Origin: Bacilli bacterium | Lineage (GTDB): Bacteria; Bacillota_I; Bacilli_A; RF39; UBA660 | DNA length: 8,525 bases | Direction of reading: 5' to 3' | Assembly: GCA_017550205.1 (NCBI GenBank) | Contig: JAFZPS010000057.1 | Span: 1 to 8,525, forward strand | Shown here: piece by piece, positions 1-5,348 of the stretch | Position numbering within the stretch: the first letter of the stretch is position 1 | Layout: each line of letters starts with the position of its first letter | Made by a program: the position numbers and the translations under genes | Notes under the pieces: generated by a model | Database searches by the model: none | What the model saw: the letters and a program-made list of their open reading frames with translations, nothing else | Told to the model about the DNA's origin: nothing

Positions 1-717
1 ATTCTTACCATTATTATCTACTTTAGATACATATACTTTAATTTGACTACCCATTTCAATTTTTTCTCCTGGGATACAATCTTTTTTAGGTAAAATACCA
101 TTAGTTCTACCTAAATCAATAAAGTAGTTATCTGTGTCTTCCAAAGCAACAGTACCAACTAATAATTCATCTTGTTTATCACCAAATTCATCCATGATAC
201 TATTTCTTTCAGCTTCTCTAATCTTTTGAACTACTACTTGTTTAGCAGTACTTGCAGCTACTCTACCAAAATCATGTGGAGTAACTTCAGTATCAATAGT
301 ATCTCCTACTTCTAATTTCTTATCAATTTTCTTAGCATCACTTAATTTAATTTCAGTTTCTGGATTAAAGAATGAAATAGTCTCTTTAACTTCTCCACCT
401 TCTTCTCCTTCACCTTCATCTTCACTTACTTCTTCTACTTCAGTATCTAAGTTTTCATCTTCAGCATATTTTTCAAATAATGCATCATCATATTCTTCTT
501 TAGTCATTTTATCATCAGCAACAACTGTAAGATAAGAATATACTTTAATATCTCCTGTATTACGATCAAATAATACTTTTACATTAGTTTTAGAATTAAA
601 ATTCTTTTTATAAGCACTTGTTAAAGCAAGTTCCATAGCACTATATACTACTTCTGGATCTATATCTTTTTCAGCAACTATATTATCTAATGCTTTCTTA
701 AATTCTTTTCCGTTCAT
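1..717 (-). CDS. nusA: Transcription termination/antitermination factor NusA, N-terminal 239 residues (runs off left edge)
   Basis: NusA binds RNA polymerase and nascent RNA and modulates pausing, intrinsic termination and antitermination. Translating the minus strand from the ATG at 717 gives 239 residues with no stop before the window edge. Residues 1-60 match the NusA RNAP-binding domain (LTSAYKKNF near 32-40, DRNTGDIKV near 51-59). Residues 143-172 carry the conserved EVTPHDFGRVAAST then AKQVVVQKIREAER. From about 184 the S1 domain begins (GTVALEDTDNYFIDLG). The KH domains must lie outside the window. The start is one base after the rimP stop, with an AGGTGAG ribosome site inside the end of rimP, so the two genes are probably translationally coupled. 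Odd feature: about 45 extra residues between 61 and 138 compared with Bacillus NusA as I remember it, including a very acidic stretch at 86-110. Identification is certain; the role of the insertion is unknown. Confidence 0.96.
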   Translation of the reverse strand, partial: MNGKEFKKALDNIVAEKDIDPEVVYSAMELALTSAYKKNFNSKTNVKVLFDRNTGDIKVYSYLTVVADDKMTKEEYDDALFEKYAEDENLDTEVEEVSEDEGEGEEGGEVKETISFFNPETEIKLSDAKKIDKKLEVGDTIDTEVTPHDFGRVAASTAKQVVVQKIREAERNSIMDEFGDKQDELLVGTVALEDTDNYFIDLGRTNGILPKKDCIPGEKIEMGSQIKVYVSKVDNNGKN

Positions 718-718
718 T

Positions 719-964
719 TTACTCACCTTTCTCCTTTGAATAAATATCTAATTCATCTACTTCTTTCAATAAATTAGAATTATCCATAATTTTATTTATT
801 ATTCTTGATGCCTCTGTTACTCTATTTAAATCAATTACTTCTTCACTATCAAGTACAATATTAAATATCTTTTTCCCTTCCTCAGTACTAATAAATGCAT
901 CATCTACAAAAACATTTAAATCTTTTATAGAATCATTTACTAATCTAGAAACTTTTTCTTTCAT
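719..964 (-). CDS. rimP: Ribosome maturation factor RimP, short form with N-terminal domain only
   Basis: RimP assists maturation of the small ribosomal subunit; family members are usually about 150 residues with an N-terminal alpha/beta domain and a C-terminal SH3-like domain. This product is only 81 residues. It shows the N-terminal domain pattern: an early helix (EKVSRLVNDSIKDL), a strand ending in the ID-like segment NIVLDSEE (35-42), a VIDLNRVTEASRIINKIMD helix corresponding to the family's DLxxCxxxSRxLxxxLD, and LDIYSKEKGE where the family has YxLEVSSPG. The C-terminal domain is absent, and nusA starts one base after the stop. The rimP-nusA pairing is the classic gene order and is the strongest support. 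I chose ATG 964: GGGAGG at 970-975 sits 5 bases upstream, while the in-frame GTG at 970 would overlap that site. Sequence similarity is modest, so the name rests on both domain pattern and position. Confidence 0.8.
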   Translation of the reverse strand: MKEKVSRLVNDSIKDLNVFVDDAFISTEEGKKIFNIVLDSEEVIDLNRVTEASRIINKIMDNSNLLKEVDELDIYSKEKGE

Positions 965-969
965 AAGCA

Positions 970-975
970 CCTCCC
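970..975 (-). promoter_or_regulatory. Ribosome binding site of rimP (decides the start)
   Basis: The minus strand reads GGGAGG followed by five bases and ATG (962-964). It is a near-consensus Shine-Dalgarno site and excludes the upstream GTG at 968-970, which would begin inside the site. Confidence 0.85.
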
Positions 976-982
976 AAATAAT

Positions 983-1010
983 AAGAGTGAGAAACTATAT
1001 TCTCACTCCT
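983..1010 (-). promoter_or_regulatory. Leader hairpin of the rimP-nusA transcript, possible attenuator
   Basis: On the minus strand GAGTGAGAA (1008-1000) pairs perfectly with TTCTCACTC (993-985) around a six-base loop. One G-U and one A-U pair can extend it to 11 base pairs. It lies between the predicted transcription start (near 1014) and the rimP ribosome site. The base of the 5' arm holds an SD-like AAAGGAG, and the 3' side is followed by TTATTATTT, an interrupted U-tract. Leaders of nusA operons are known to be regulated in E. coli; a role as attenuator or translational switch here is inference. Confidence 0.55.
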
Positions 1011-1020
1011 TTCTTCTTGT

Positions 1021-1048
1021 ATTATAACATAAAATTATTATTTTACAA
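1021..1048 (-). promoter_or_regulatory. Promoter of rimP-nusA (extended -10)
   Basis: The minus strand has a perfect -10 TATAAT (1026-1021) preceded by TGT, giving the extended TGnTATAAT form. A TTGTAA -35 (1048-1043, 4 of 6 matches to TTGACA) lies 16 bases upstream. The predicted start near 1014 leaves a leader of about 50 bases that contains the hairpin. It lies downstream of the stop of the DUF5305-like gene, where I see no terminator, so readthrough may add to expression. Confidence 0.75.
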
Positions 1049-1064
1049 GCACTTTTTAACTATT

Positions 1065-2225
1065 TTATTTTTCTTCAATGTCTACTTCTTTCATTACATA
1101 TTTATAAAGTATTTTATCATCTTCTACTATAAATTCACATTTAACATTATTAACTTTAGAAAATATTATAGGTTTATCAATCTTATCTCGAATTTCAACT
1201 AATTCTTTAAAATCTTCTACTTTAATTATTTCTCTTTCTACCATAGATTCATAACCATCTCTAGCAACAATTATTACATTATCATATTCTTTTAATATTG
1301 CCTCAACTGCATCTTCATATTCATTTTTATTATTAGTAACCATTAAAACTAATCTAGTAGTTTTATAAACTAATATTAAAGAAATAATTACCAATATTGA
1401 AGAAGTTATTCCATATACTATTGAGTATACATCCCAAATATTAACTTTAACTTCAGCAGTTCTCTTTGTATTAGCATTTGTATATTTATGTAATTCAAAA
1501 CTATCTAAAGAAATTGGTATTTGTAGAGAAGAAGCTTTTCTTGTCTCATTATTTTCTACTACATAGAAAGCTATTTCTAATGTATTATCACAATCTTTAT
1601 ATTCTTCAATCATTGCTTTATATTTAGTATAATCTACTTTTACGTTTTTACTAACAGAAGTAGTATTACCAATAATATAAAGTTTTGATTTATCAACTAT
1701 ATCTATATCTTTTTGATAAATTAAAGCATGACTCGTTGGATTAGCAACACGTATAGTAGAAGTAATCTTATAATAACTATGTGTTTTAGTTTTCTTAGCA
1801 TACTTAGCATCATAATTATATGAAATAAGAATACTAGAAATATCTTCATTCATATATACAGAATTCTCTGGTTTACAACTACCATCTTTCATACATACTT
1901 GATATGTAAAATCTGCATTTTCTTTATAATCAATATTATCAATAGAAGTATGATTAATAACTCCTAATCCTAAAAAACAAGCCCCAATAAATAATAATAT
2001 TATTATAATTACTGATATTATTACTCTTGATTCAAAACTAAAATACCATCTTTTCCCTAAATCAACAGTATTTACTACTTCATCTTTTTTAGAATCCATA
2101 TTTATTTTTTCTGGTGATGAAACTACTTCAATATCATTTTTTATTGATTCTTTAGAAATGTGATTTTCATCTTCTTTATCATCAAGAATTTCTACATCAA
2201 CGAATTGAAATTTATTATTACTCAT
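1065..2225 (-). CDS. Two-TM membrane protein, DUF5305-like, unknown function
   Basis: This 386-residue protein has a charged cytoplasmic N-terminus (1-65), a hydrophobic segment at about 68-90, an extracytoplasmic domain (91-266), a second hydrophobic segment at about 267-287 and a cytoplasmic tail. The segment after TM1 (NIDYKENADFTYQV) and the tail (ILKEYDNVIIVARD, then FKELVEIRDKIDKPIIF) resemble my memory of DUF5305 proteins, which have the same TM-ectodomain-TM-tail layout and a tail motif like ELLDVRDNLKLPI. That family has no settled function. Cysteines 111, 117 and 212 lie in the ectodomain and could form a disulfide. The ATG at 2225 has a strong AGAGGTGAT ribosome site. The gene has its own promoter and follows a terminator, so it appears to be a separate unit, with rimP-nusA downstream. 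The family call is moderate and the topology call is strong. Confidence 0.65.
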   Translation of the reverse strand: MSNNKFQFVDVEILDDKEDENHISKESIKNDIEVVSSPEKINMDSKKDEVVNTVDLGKRWYFSFESRVIISVIIIILLFIGACFLGLGVINHTSIDNIDYKENADFTYQVCMKDGSCKPENSVYMNEDISSILISYNYDAKYAKKTKTHSYYKITSTIRVANPTSHALIYQKDIDIVDKSKLYIIGNTTSVSKNVKVDYTKYKAMIEEYKDCDNTLEIAFYVVENNETRKASSLQIPISLDSFELHKYTNANTKRTAEVKVNIWDVYSIVYGITSSILVIISLILVYKTTRLVLMVTNNKNEYEDAVEAILKEYDNVIIVARDGYESMVEREIIKVEDFKELVEIRDKIDKPIIFSKVNNVKCEFIVEDDKILYKYVMKEVDIEEK

Positions 2226-2272
2226 AATATCACCTCTATATACCCCTTAATATATATTATCCTACTATAAAA

Positions 2273-2278
2273 ATTATA
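2273..2278 (-). promoter_or_regulatory. Promoter -10 element of the DUF5305-like gene (extended -10)
   Basis: The minus strand reads TGTTATAAT, a perfect extended -10, about 16 bases beyond the T-tract of the preceding terminator. The -35 region is only T-rich with no recognisable TTGACA. The predicted start near 2266 gives a leader of about 40 bases to the ATG at 2225. Confidence 0.6.
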
Positions 2279-2287
2279 ACATAACTA

Positions 2288-2322
2288 ATAAAAAAATAGA
2301 AGAATTATTTACTTCTTCTATT
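2288..2322 (-). terminator. Intrinsic terminator of the metallopeptidase-SpoU-rimM-trmD-hypothetical operon
   Basis: On the minus strand AATAGAAGAA (2322-2313) pairs perfectly with TTCTTCTATT (2304-2295) around an eight-base loop, followed by a run of T residues. The 5' arm encodes the last amino acids of the 150-residue protein, and its stop codon lies in the loop. Confidence 0.9.
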
Positions 2323-2757
2323 TTCATTTTCATAATTATAAATATTATTTTGAATCTCAAATAATCTCTTATTAGCTTCTTTTTGTAGGATAATTAATTT
2401 TTTAGACATCATCTCTAATTGTTTCTGTTGAAGAAAAGCTCTATACTTATTTTTTATTTCTTGTCTAAACTTTTCTATTTGATTTAATGCTTCTCTATAA
2501 GTATCACCACTATCATCATCATCTTCTACTAATACTTCTGTTAGATACTTAATCAATTTATCATATTTAATAGAAACTTGTTTAACTACTAAAGCAGAAG
2601 CTAGTTTTTTATCAACTACTCTAATATCTCTTATGTCATTACCATCTATTTTATATACTTTATTCTTAGAACCCATCATAAAACCATCTAATTCTATTAT
2701 TTCAGTTTTATCAATTAACTTATTCTTATTTTTAGTTTTATTATCAACAGAATACAT
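2305..2757 (-). CDS. Conserved-looking coiled-coil protein of unknown function, last gene of the trmD operon
   Basis: This 150-residue soluble protein belongs to no family I can name. The N-terminal half (about 17-75) looks like a small folded domain with alternating strands (EIIELDGFMMG, KVYKIDGNDIRDIRVVD) and a helix (SIKYDKLIKYLTEVLV). An acidic DDDDSGD linker at about 80-85 leads to a long charged helix (about 86-138, rich in K, E, Q and L) likely to be a coiled coil. There is no signal peptide, membrane segment or cysteine. The start is ATG 2757: an AGGTGA ribosome site overlaps the trmD stop TAG, leaving 8 bases between the genes, so translation is probably coupled to trmD. The transcript ends in the terminator overlapping its 3' end. 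Position suggests a job near tRNA or ribosome maturation, but that is guilt by association only. Confidence 0.8.
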   Translation of the reverse strand: MYSVDNKTKNKNKLIDKTEIIELDGFMMGSKNKVYKIDGNDIRDIRVVDKKLASALVVKQVSIKYDKLIKYLTEVLVEDDDDSGDTYREALNQIEKFRQEIKNKYRAFLQQKQLEMMSKKLIILQKEANKRLFEIQNNIYNYENENRRSK

Positions 2758-2765
2758 AACTTCAC

Positions 2766-3431
2766 CTACTTATCTAATAAATCTGGTCTATTTTCTTTAG
2801 TAATACGAATTTGTTCACTTAAACGATATTCATCTATCTTTTTATGATCACCATTTAATAGTACTTCTGGCACTTCCATTCCTTCATATACTCTAGGTTT
2901 TGTATATGTCGGATAATCTAATAAATTATTATTAAATGAATCATTAATATGAGATTCACTAGTAATTACACCATCTATTAATCTAGTAATAGAATCCACA
3001 AGTATCATAGCTGGTATTTCTCCACCAGTTAATACATAATCACCTACACTTAATTCTAAATCACATATACTTTTAATTCTTTCATCAAAACCTTCATAGT
3101 GTCCACATATAATAATTAAATGCTTCTCATGAGATAATTCATAAGCAATATCTTGTTTATATACTTTTCCACTAGGAGTTAATAAAATAACTTTACTATC
3201 TGGTGTTTTAATAGCTTTTACACAATCAAATATTGGTTGAGCCATTAAAACCATACCAGCACCACCACCATAAGGAGTATCATCTACTTTCTTATGAGGA
3301 TCTAGTGTATAGTCTCTAAAATTTACTAAATTTATTTCAACTTTTCCTTCTTCTCTAGCTCTCTTAATAATTGATTCAGTAAACACACCATCAAACATCT
3401 CAGGAAATAGAGTTAAAATATCTATTTTCAT
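2766..3431 (-). CDS. trmD: tRNA (guanine-N1-)-methyltransferase TrmD
   Basis: TrmD transfers a methyl group from S-adenosylmethionine to N1 of G37 in tRNAs, preventing +1 frameshifting. It works in the cytoplasm as a homodimer with a trefoil-knot SAM site. The 221-residue product is near full length (Haemophilus TrmD is about 246) and has all the landmarks: MKIDILTLFPEMF at the start, DDTPYGGGAGMV (50-61), the knot motifs GHYEGFDER (110-118) and SVGDYVLTGGE (128-138), and Arg150 and Asp164 (in NDSF) at the places of the catalytic Arg154 and Asp169 of the Haemophilus enzyme. The C-terminal part has LLDYPTYTKP then VPEVLLNGDH. It starts 8 bases after rimM with an AGGTGG site overlapping the rimM stop TAG. 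The shorter C-terminus is typical of small low-G+C genomes. The usual downstream rplS is not present. Confidence 0.98.
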   Translation of the reverse strand: MKIDILTLFPEMFDGVFTESIIKRAREEGKVEINLVNFRDYTLDPHKKVDDTPYGGGAGMVLMAQPIFDCVKAIKTPDSKVILLTPSGKVYKQDIAYELSHEKHLIIICGHYEGFDERIKSICDLELSVGDYVLTGGEIPAMILVDSITRLIDGVITSESHINDSFNNNLLDYPTYTKPRVYEGMEVPEVLLNGDHKKIDEYRLSEQIRITKENRPDLLDK

Positions 3432-3439
3432 ATTACCAC

Positions 3440-3919
3440 CTAATTCATTCCATCTATTAATTCAATAATTACTTCTTTTTTATCTTTATCAATACTCTTA
3501 ATAAAATTATAAGGAACTAATACTTCTTTATCAAATAAAACTCTAATAATTTTATTAGTTTCACTCGCTTTAAAAATCTCTTTTATTATTCCAACTTTAC
3601 CAGTATTTGTCAATACTTTATAAGTAATTAAGTCTTCATCAAGAATCTCTCCATCATTAAAATTTAAACTATCCTTATAAACATATACATCCTTTTTTAA
3701 TAAGAATAATACTTCATTTATATCTTTATAATCATTTAAACAAACCATATCAAAATTCTTATGAACTCTATAACTCTTTATAGTATATTCTTTATCATCA
3801 ATAACTAACTTATTACCTACTACAAATACTTTAGATTTATAATCAAAATCACTAAGTATTTTTAATTCACCTTTAATACCATGAGTAGATACAATTTTAC
3901 CAATATAAATCTTCTCCAT
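3440..3919 (-). CDS. rimM: 16S rRNA processing / ribosome maturation factor RimM
   Basis: RimM binds ribosomal protein S19 and promotes maturation of the 30S head domain. The 159-residue product begins MEKIYIGKIVSTHGIKGELK, the typical RimM opening. It has an N-terminal beta-barrel domain (about 3-80) and a C-terminal PRC-barrel domain (about 92-158: LITYKVLTNTGKVGIIKEI, then VLVPYNFIKSID). I chose ATG 3919 rather than the in-frame ATG at 3937. GGAGAG at 3925-3930 is 5 bases upstream of 3919, while nothing SD-like precedes 3937; the added MNWRDN is also not family-like. With this start, rimM begins one base after the stop of the SpoU methyltransferase. It is paired with trmD as in most bacteria, but rpsP is not upstream. 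Confidence 0.95.
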   Translation of the reverse strand: MEKIYIGKIVSTHGIKGELKILSDFDYKSKVFVVGNKLVIDDKEYTIKSYRVHKNFDMVCLNDYKDINEVLFLLKKDVYVYKDSLNFNDGEILDEDLITYKVLTNTGKVGIIKEIFKASETNKIIRVLFDKEVLVPYNFIKSIDKDKKEVIIELIDGMN

Positions 3920-3920
3920 A

Positions 3921-4649
3921 TTATCTCTCCAATTCATATAATAATATACTACAAGCTACTCCTACATTTAAACTTTCAGTATTATTACTCATCTTAATAT
4001 ATAAATTCTTATCACACATATTTTGTATATCTAAAGATACACCATTACCTTCATTGCCCATTACTAATGCATAACTACTAGTATCACTTATACTTCTAAC
4101 ATCAACTCCATCATTAACATTAGTACCATATACAGTAATATTTCTAGATTTAATAGTATTAATAGCTTCTACTAAATCCATTGTAATTATATTTATATGG
4201 CAAAACATACCTTGACTAGATCTTAATACTTTAGAATTATATAAATCCACAGTATTTGGTGAAAGTATAATAGTATCTACATTAAATGCTACACTACTTC
4301 TTATAATAGTTCCTAAATTACCAGGATCTTGTATATTATCTAAAAGTAATATCTTATTACCTATAATTTCATTAGAATTATTTTTTTCACATAAAGCTAC
4401 TATATTAGTAAAAGTATCAGTAGTAGTAATCTTTTTCATAACTTCAGTACTTACATAAGTTATAGGAACATCAAATGAAACATCTTCTCCTTCTAAAAGA
4501 AATATTTCTTTAACTAAACCAGCTTTATAAGCTTCTTCTACTAAGTGATATGTTTCCACTAAATATGTATTAGTAATATCTCTATACTTTTTATTTTGTA
4601 GTTTAACTAAATCTTTAATTTTATTATTTTCTAAACTAGTAATAATCAT
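3921..4649 (-). CDS. SpoU/TrmH-family RNA 2'-O-methyltransferase (YsgA/RlmB-like)
   Basis: SpoU-family enzymes use S-adenosylmethionine to methylate the 2'-hydroxyl of a ribose in rRNA or tRNA. The 242-residue protein has an N-terminal substrate-binding domain (about 1-90, with YLVETYHLVEEA at 29-40, matching the F(L)VEGxxxVxEA pattern). The knotted catalytic domain has motif 1 NIQDPGNLGTIIRSS (105-119), motif 2 VMGNEGNGV (196-204) and motif 3 IKMSNNTESLNVGVACS (218-234). All key positions look intact. The exact target nucleotide cannot be read from the sequence; in Bacillus the relative ysgA lies next to pheST, which fits the nearby pheT. The start codon overlaps the stop of the metallopeptidase gene as TAATG, with AAGGAG upstream. 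rimM follows after one base. Confidence 0.93.
   Translation of the reverse strand: MIITSLENNKIKDLVKLQNKKYRDITNTYLVETYHLVEEAYKAGLVKEIFLLEGEDVSFDVPITYVSTEVMKKITTTDTFTNIVALCEKNNSNEIIGNKILLLDNIQDPGNLGTIIRSSVAFNVDTIILSPNTVDLYNSKVLRSSQGMFCHINIITMDLVEAINTIKSRNITVYGTNVNDGVDVRSISDTSSYALVMGNEGNGVSLDIQNMCDKNLYIKMSNNTESLNVGVACSILLYELER
3925..3930 (-). promoter_or_regulatory. Ribosome binding site of rimM (decides the start)
   Basis: GGAGAG on the minus strand lies within the last codons of the SpoU methyltransferase gene, five bases before the ATG at 3917-3919. It supports the shorter rimM start and coupling to the upstream gene. Confidence 0.75.
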
Positions 4650-5287
4650 TAAAACTCCTTCATTTCTTCTCTATATTTTTTATAATCAGGCATATTTTCA
4701 CCTACTAAGCGCCAAAATCTAGTAGAATGATCTCCATGTATTAAATGACTCATCTCATGAATAATAACATAATCTAAATAACCAATATCTCTTTTCATTA
4801 ATTCTAGATTAAGTGTAATTACATGAGTCTTTATATTACATACTCCCCATCTAGTAGTCATTTTTCTAATTCTAAGTTTAGGATAAGGTATATTCTTAGT
4901 AAACTTATTATAATTATAATTTAATCTTTCTAAGAATAATTTCTTAGCTTCTTTTTTATACCAATTATCTATATCAAATAGATTACCAATATATACTTTA
5001 TCATTATCAAACTTAATACCTTTAATATCACTATATATTACTACATATTGTTTTCCTAAGTAAAAGAACCCGTTATTATTTTTAACTTTCTTTTCTTGAA
5101 AATCTATCATCTTACAAATTCTATCATAGTTTTCTCTTATTAATTTATCAATTGAATGATTAGTAACAAAATAATTAGTAGTAACAGTTACCTTTAAATC
5201 TTTTTTTACTCTAATATAAGTATTCTTTTGACTAAATTTCTTATTTATAACAATATCATAATCTTTATTATTATAAGTTAGTTGCAT
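4649..5287 (-). CDS. YgjP/SprT-like zinc metallopeptidase (M48-like, DUF45 family)
   Basis: This is a predicted zinc-dependent peptidase of the YgjP-like family, whose physiological substrate is unknown. The hallmark is HEMSHLIHGDHSTRFW near the C-terminus: HExxH supplies two zinc-binding histidines and the catalytic glutamate, and the histidine six residues later is the expected third ligand. The preceding RWGVCNIKTHVITLNLELM and YLDYVIIHEM are typical. There is no signal peptide or membrane segment, so it is probably cytoplasmic. I chose ATG 5287 (212 residues) because GGTGG lies 5 bases upstream. The ATG at 5302 adds only MLVVS, has no ribosome site, and may lie at or before the transcription start. 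It opens the five-gene run: its stop overlaps the next start as TAATG. Its own promoter is weak (see 5309-5314). Confidence 0.88.
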   Translation of the reverse strand: MQLTYNNKDYDIVINKKFSQKNTYIRVKKDLKVTVTTNYFVTNHSIDKLIRENYDRICKMIDFQEKKVKNNNGFFYLGKQYVVIYSDIKGIKFDNDKVYIGNLFDIDNWYKKEAKKLFLERLNYNYNKFTKNIPYPKLRIRKMTTRWGVCNIKTHVITLNLELMKRDIGYLDYVIIHEMSHLIHGDHSTRFWRLVGENMPDYKKYREEMKEF

Positions 5288-5292
5288 ACTTA

Positions 5293-5297
5293 CCACC
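5293..5297 (-). promoter_or_regulatory. Ribosome binding site of the metallopeptidase gene (decides the start)
   Basis: GGTGG on the minus strand, five bases before the ATG at 5285-5287. No SD-like sequence precedes the upstream in-frame ATG at 5302. Confidence 0.6.
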
Positions 5298-5308
5298 AAC
5301 ATTATTTT

Positions 5309-5314
5309 ACTATA
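5309..5314 (-). promoter_or_regulatory. Possible -10 element for the five-gene operon
   Basis: TATAGT on the minus strand, just beyond the T-tract of the serpin terminator. I find no convincing -35 at 16-18 bases. If used, transcription would start near 5302 and leave about 15 leader bases to the ATG at 5287. Partial readthrough of the serpin terminator is the alternative source of transcripts. Confidence 0.25.
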
Positions 5315-5347
5315 AAAAACTAAAAAAGACTAGTTATCTAGTCTTTT
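5311..5347 (-). terminator. Intrinsic terminator of the serpin gene
   Basis: On the minus strand AAAAGACTAG (5347-5338) pairs perfectly with CTAGTCTTTT (5333-5324) around a four-base loop, followed by T-rich TTAGTTTTTTATA. It begins directly after the serpin stop, which is a tandem TAATAA. Confidence 0.92.
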
Positions 5348-5348
5348 A

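Noticed and set aside
965..970. GTG at 970 as the rimP start
   Set aside because: It overlaps the GGGAGG ribosome site that is ideally spaced for the ATG at 964.
1027..1064. Terminator for the DUF5305-like gene
   Set aside because: The sequence after its stop is AT-rich but I find no stable stem followed by a T-run; the nearest hairpin lies beyond the rimP promoter.
987..1202. Plus-strand open frame of 71 codons
   Set aside because: It is antisense to the end of the DUF5305-like gene and the rimP promoter, its product is a low-complexity run of Phe, Tyr, Ile and Asn, and no ribosome site precedes it.
3920..3937. ATG at 3937 as the rimM start
   Set aside because: No ribosome site precedes it, it would overlap the SpoU gene more deeply, and the extra residues are not found at RimM N-termini.
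5324..5347. Hairpin read as a bidirectional terminator
   Set aside because: T-rich sequence flanks it on the plus strand too, but there is no plus-strand gene here to terminate; the minus-strand role explains it.
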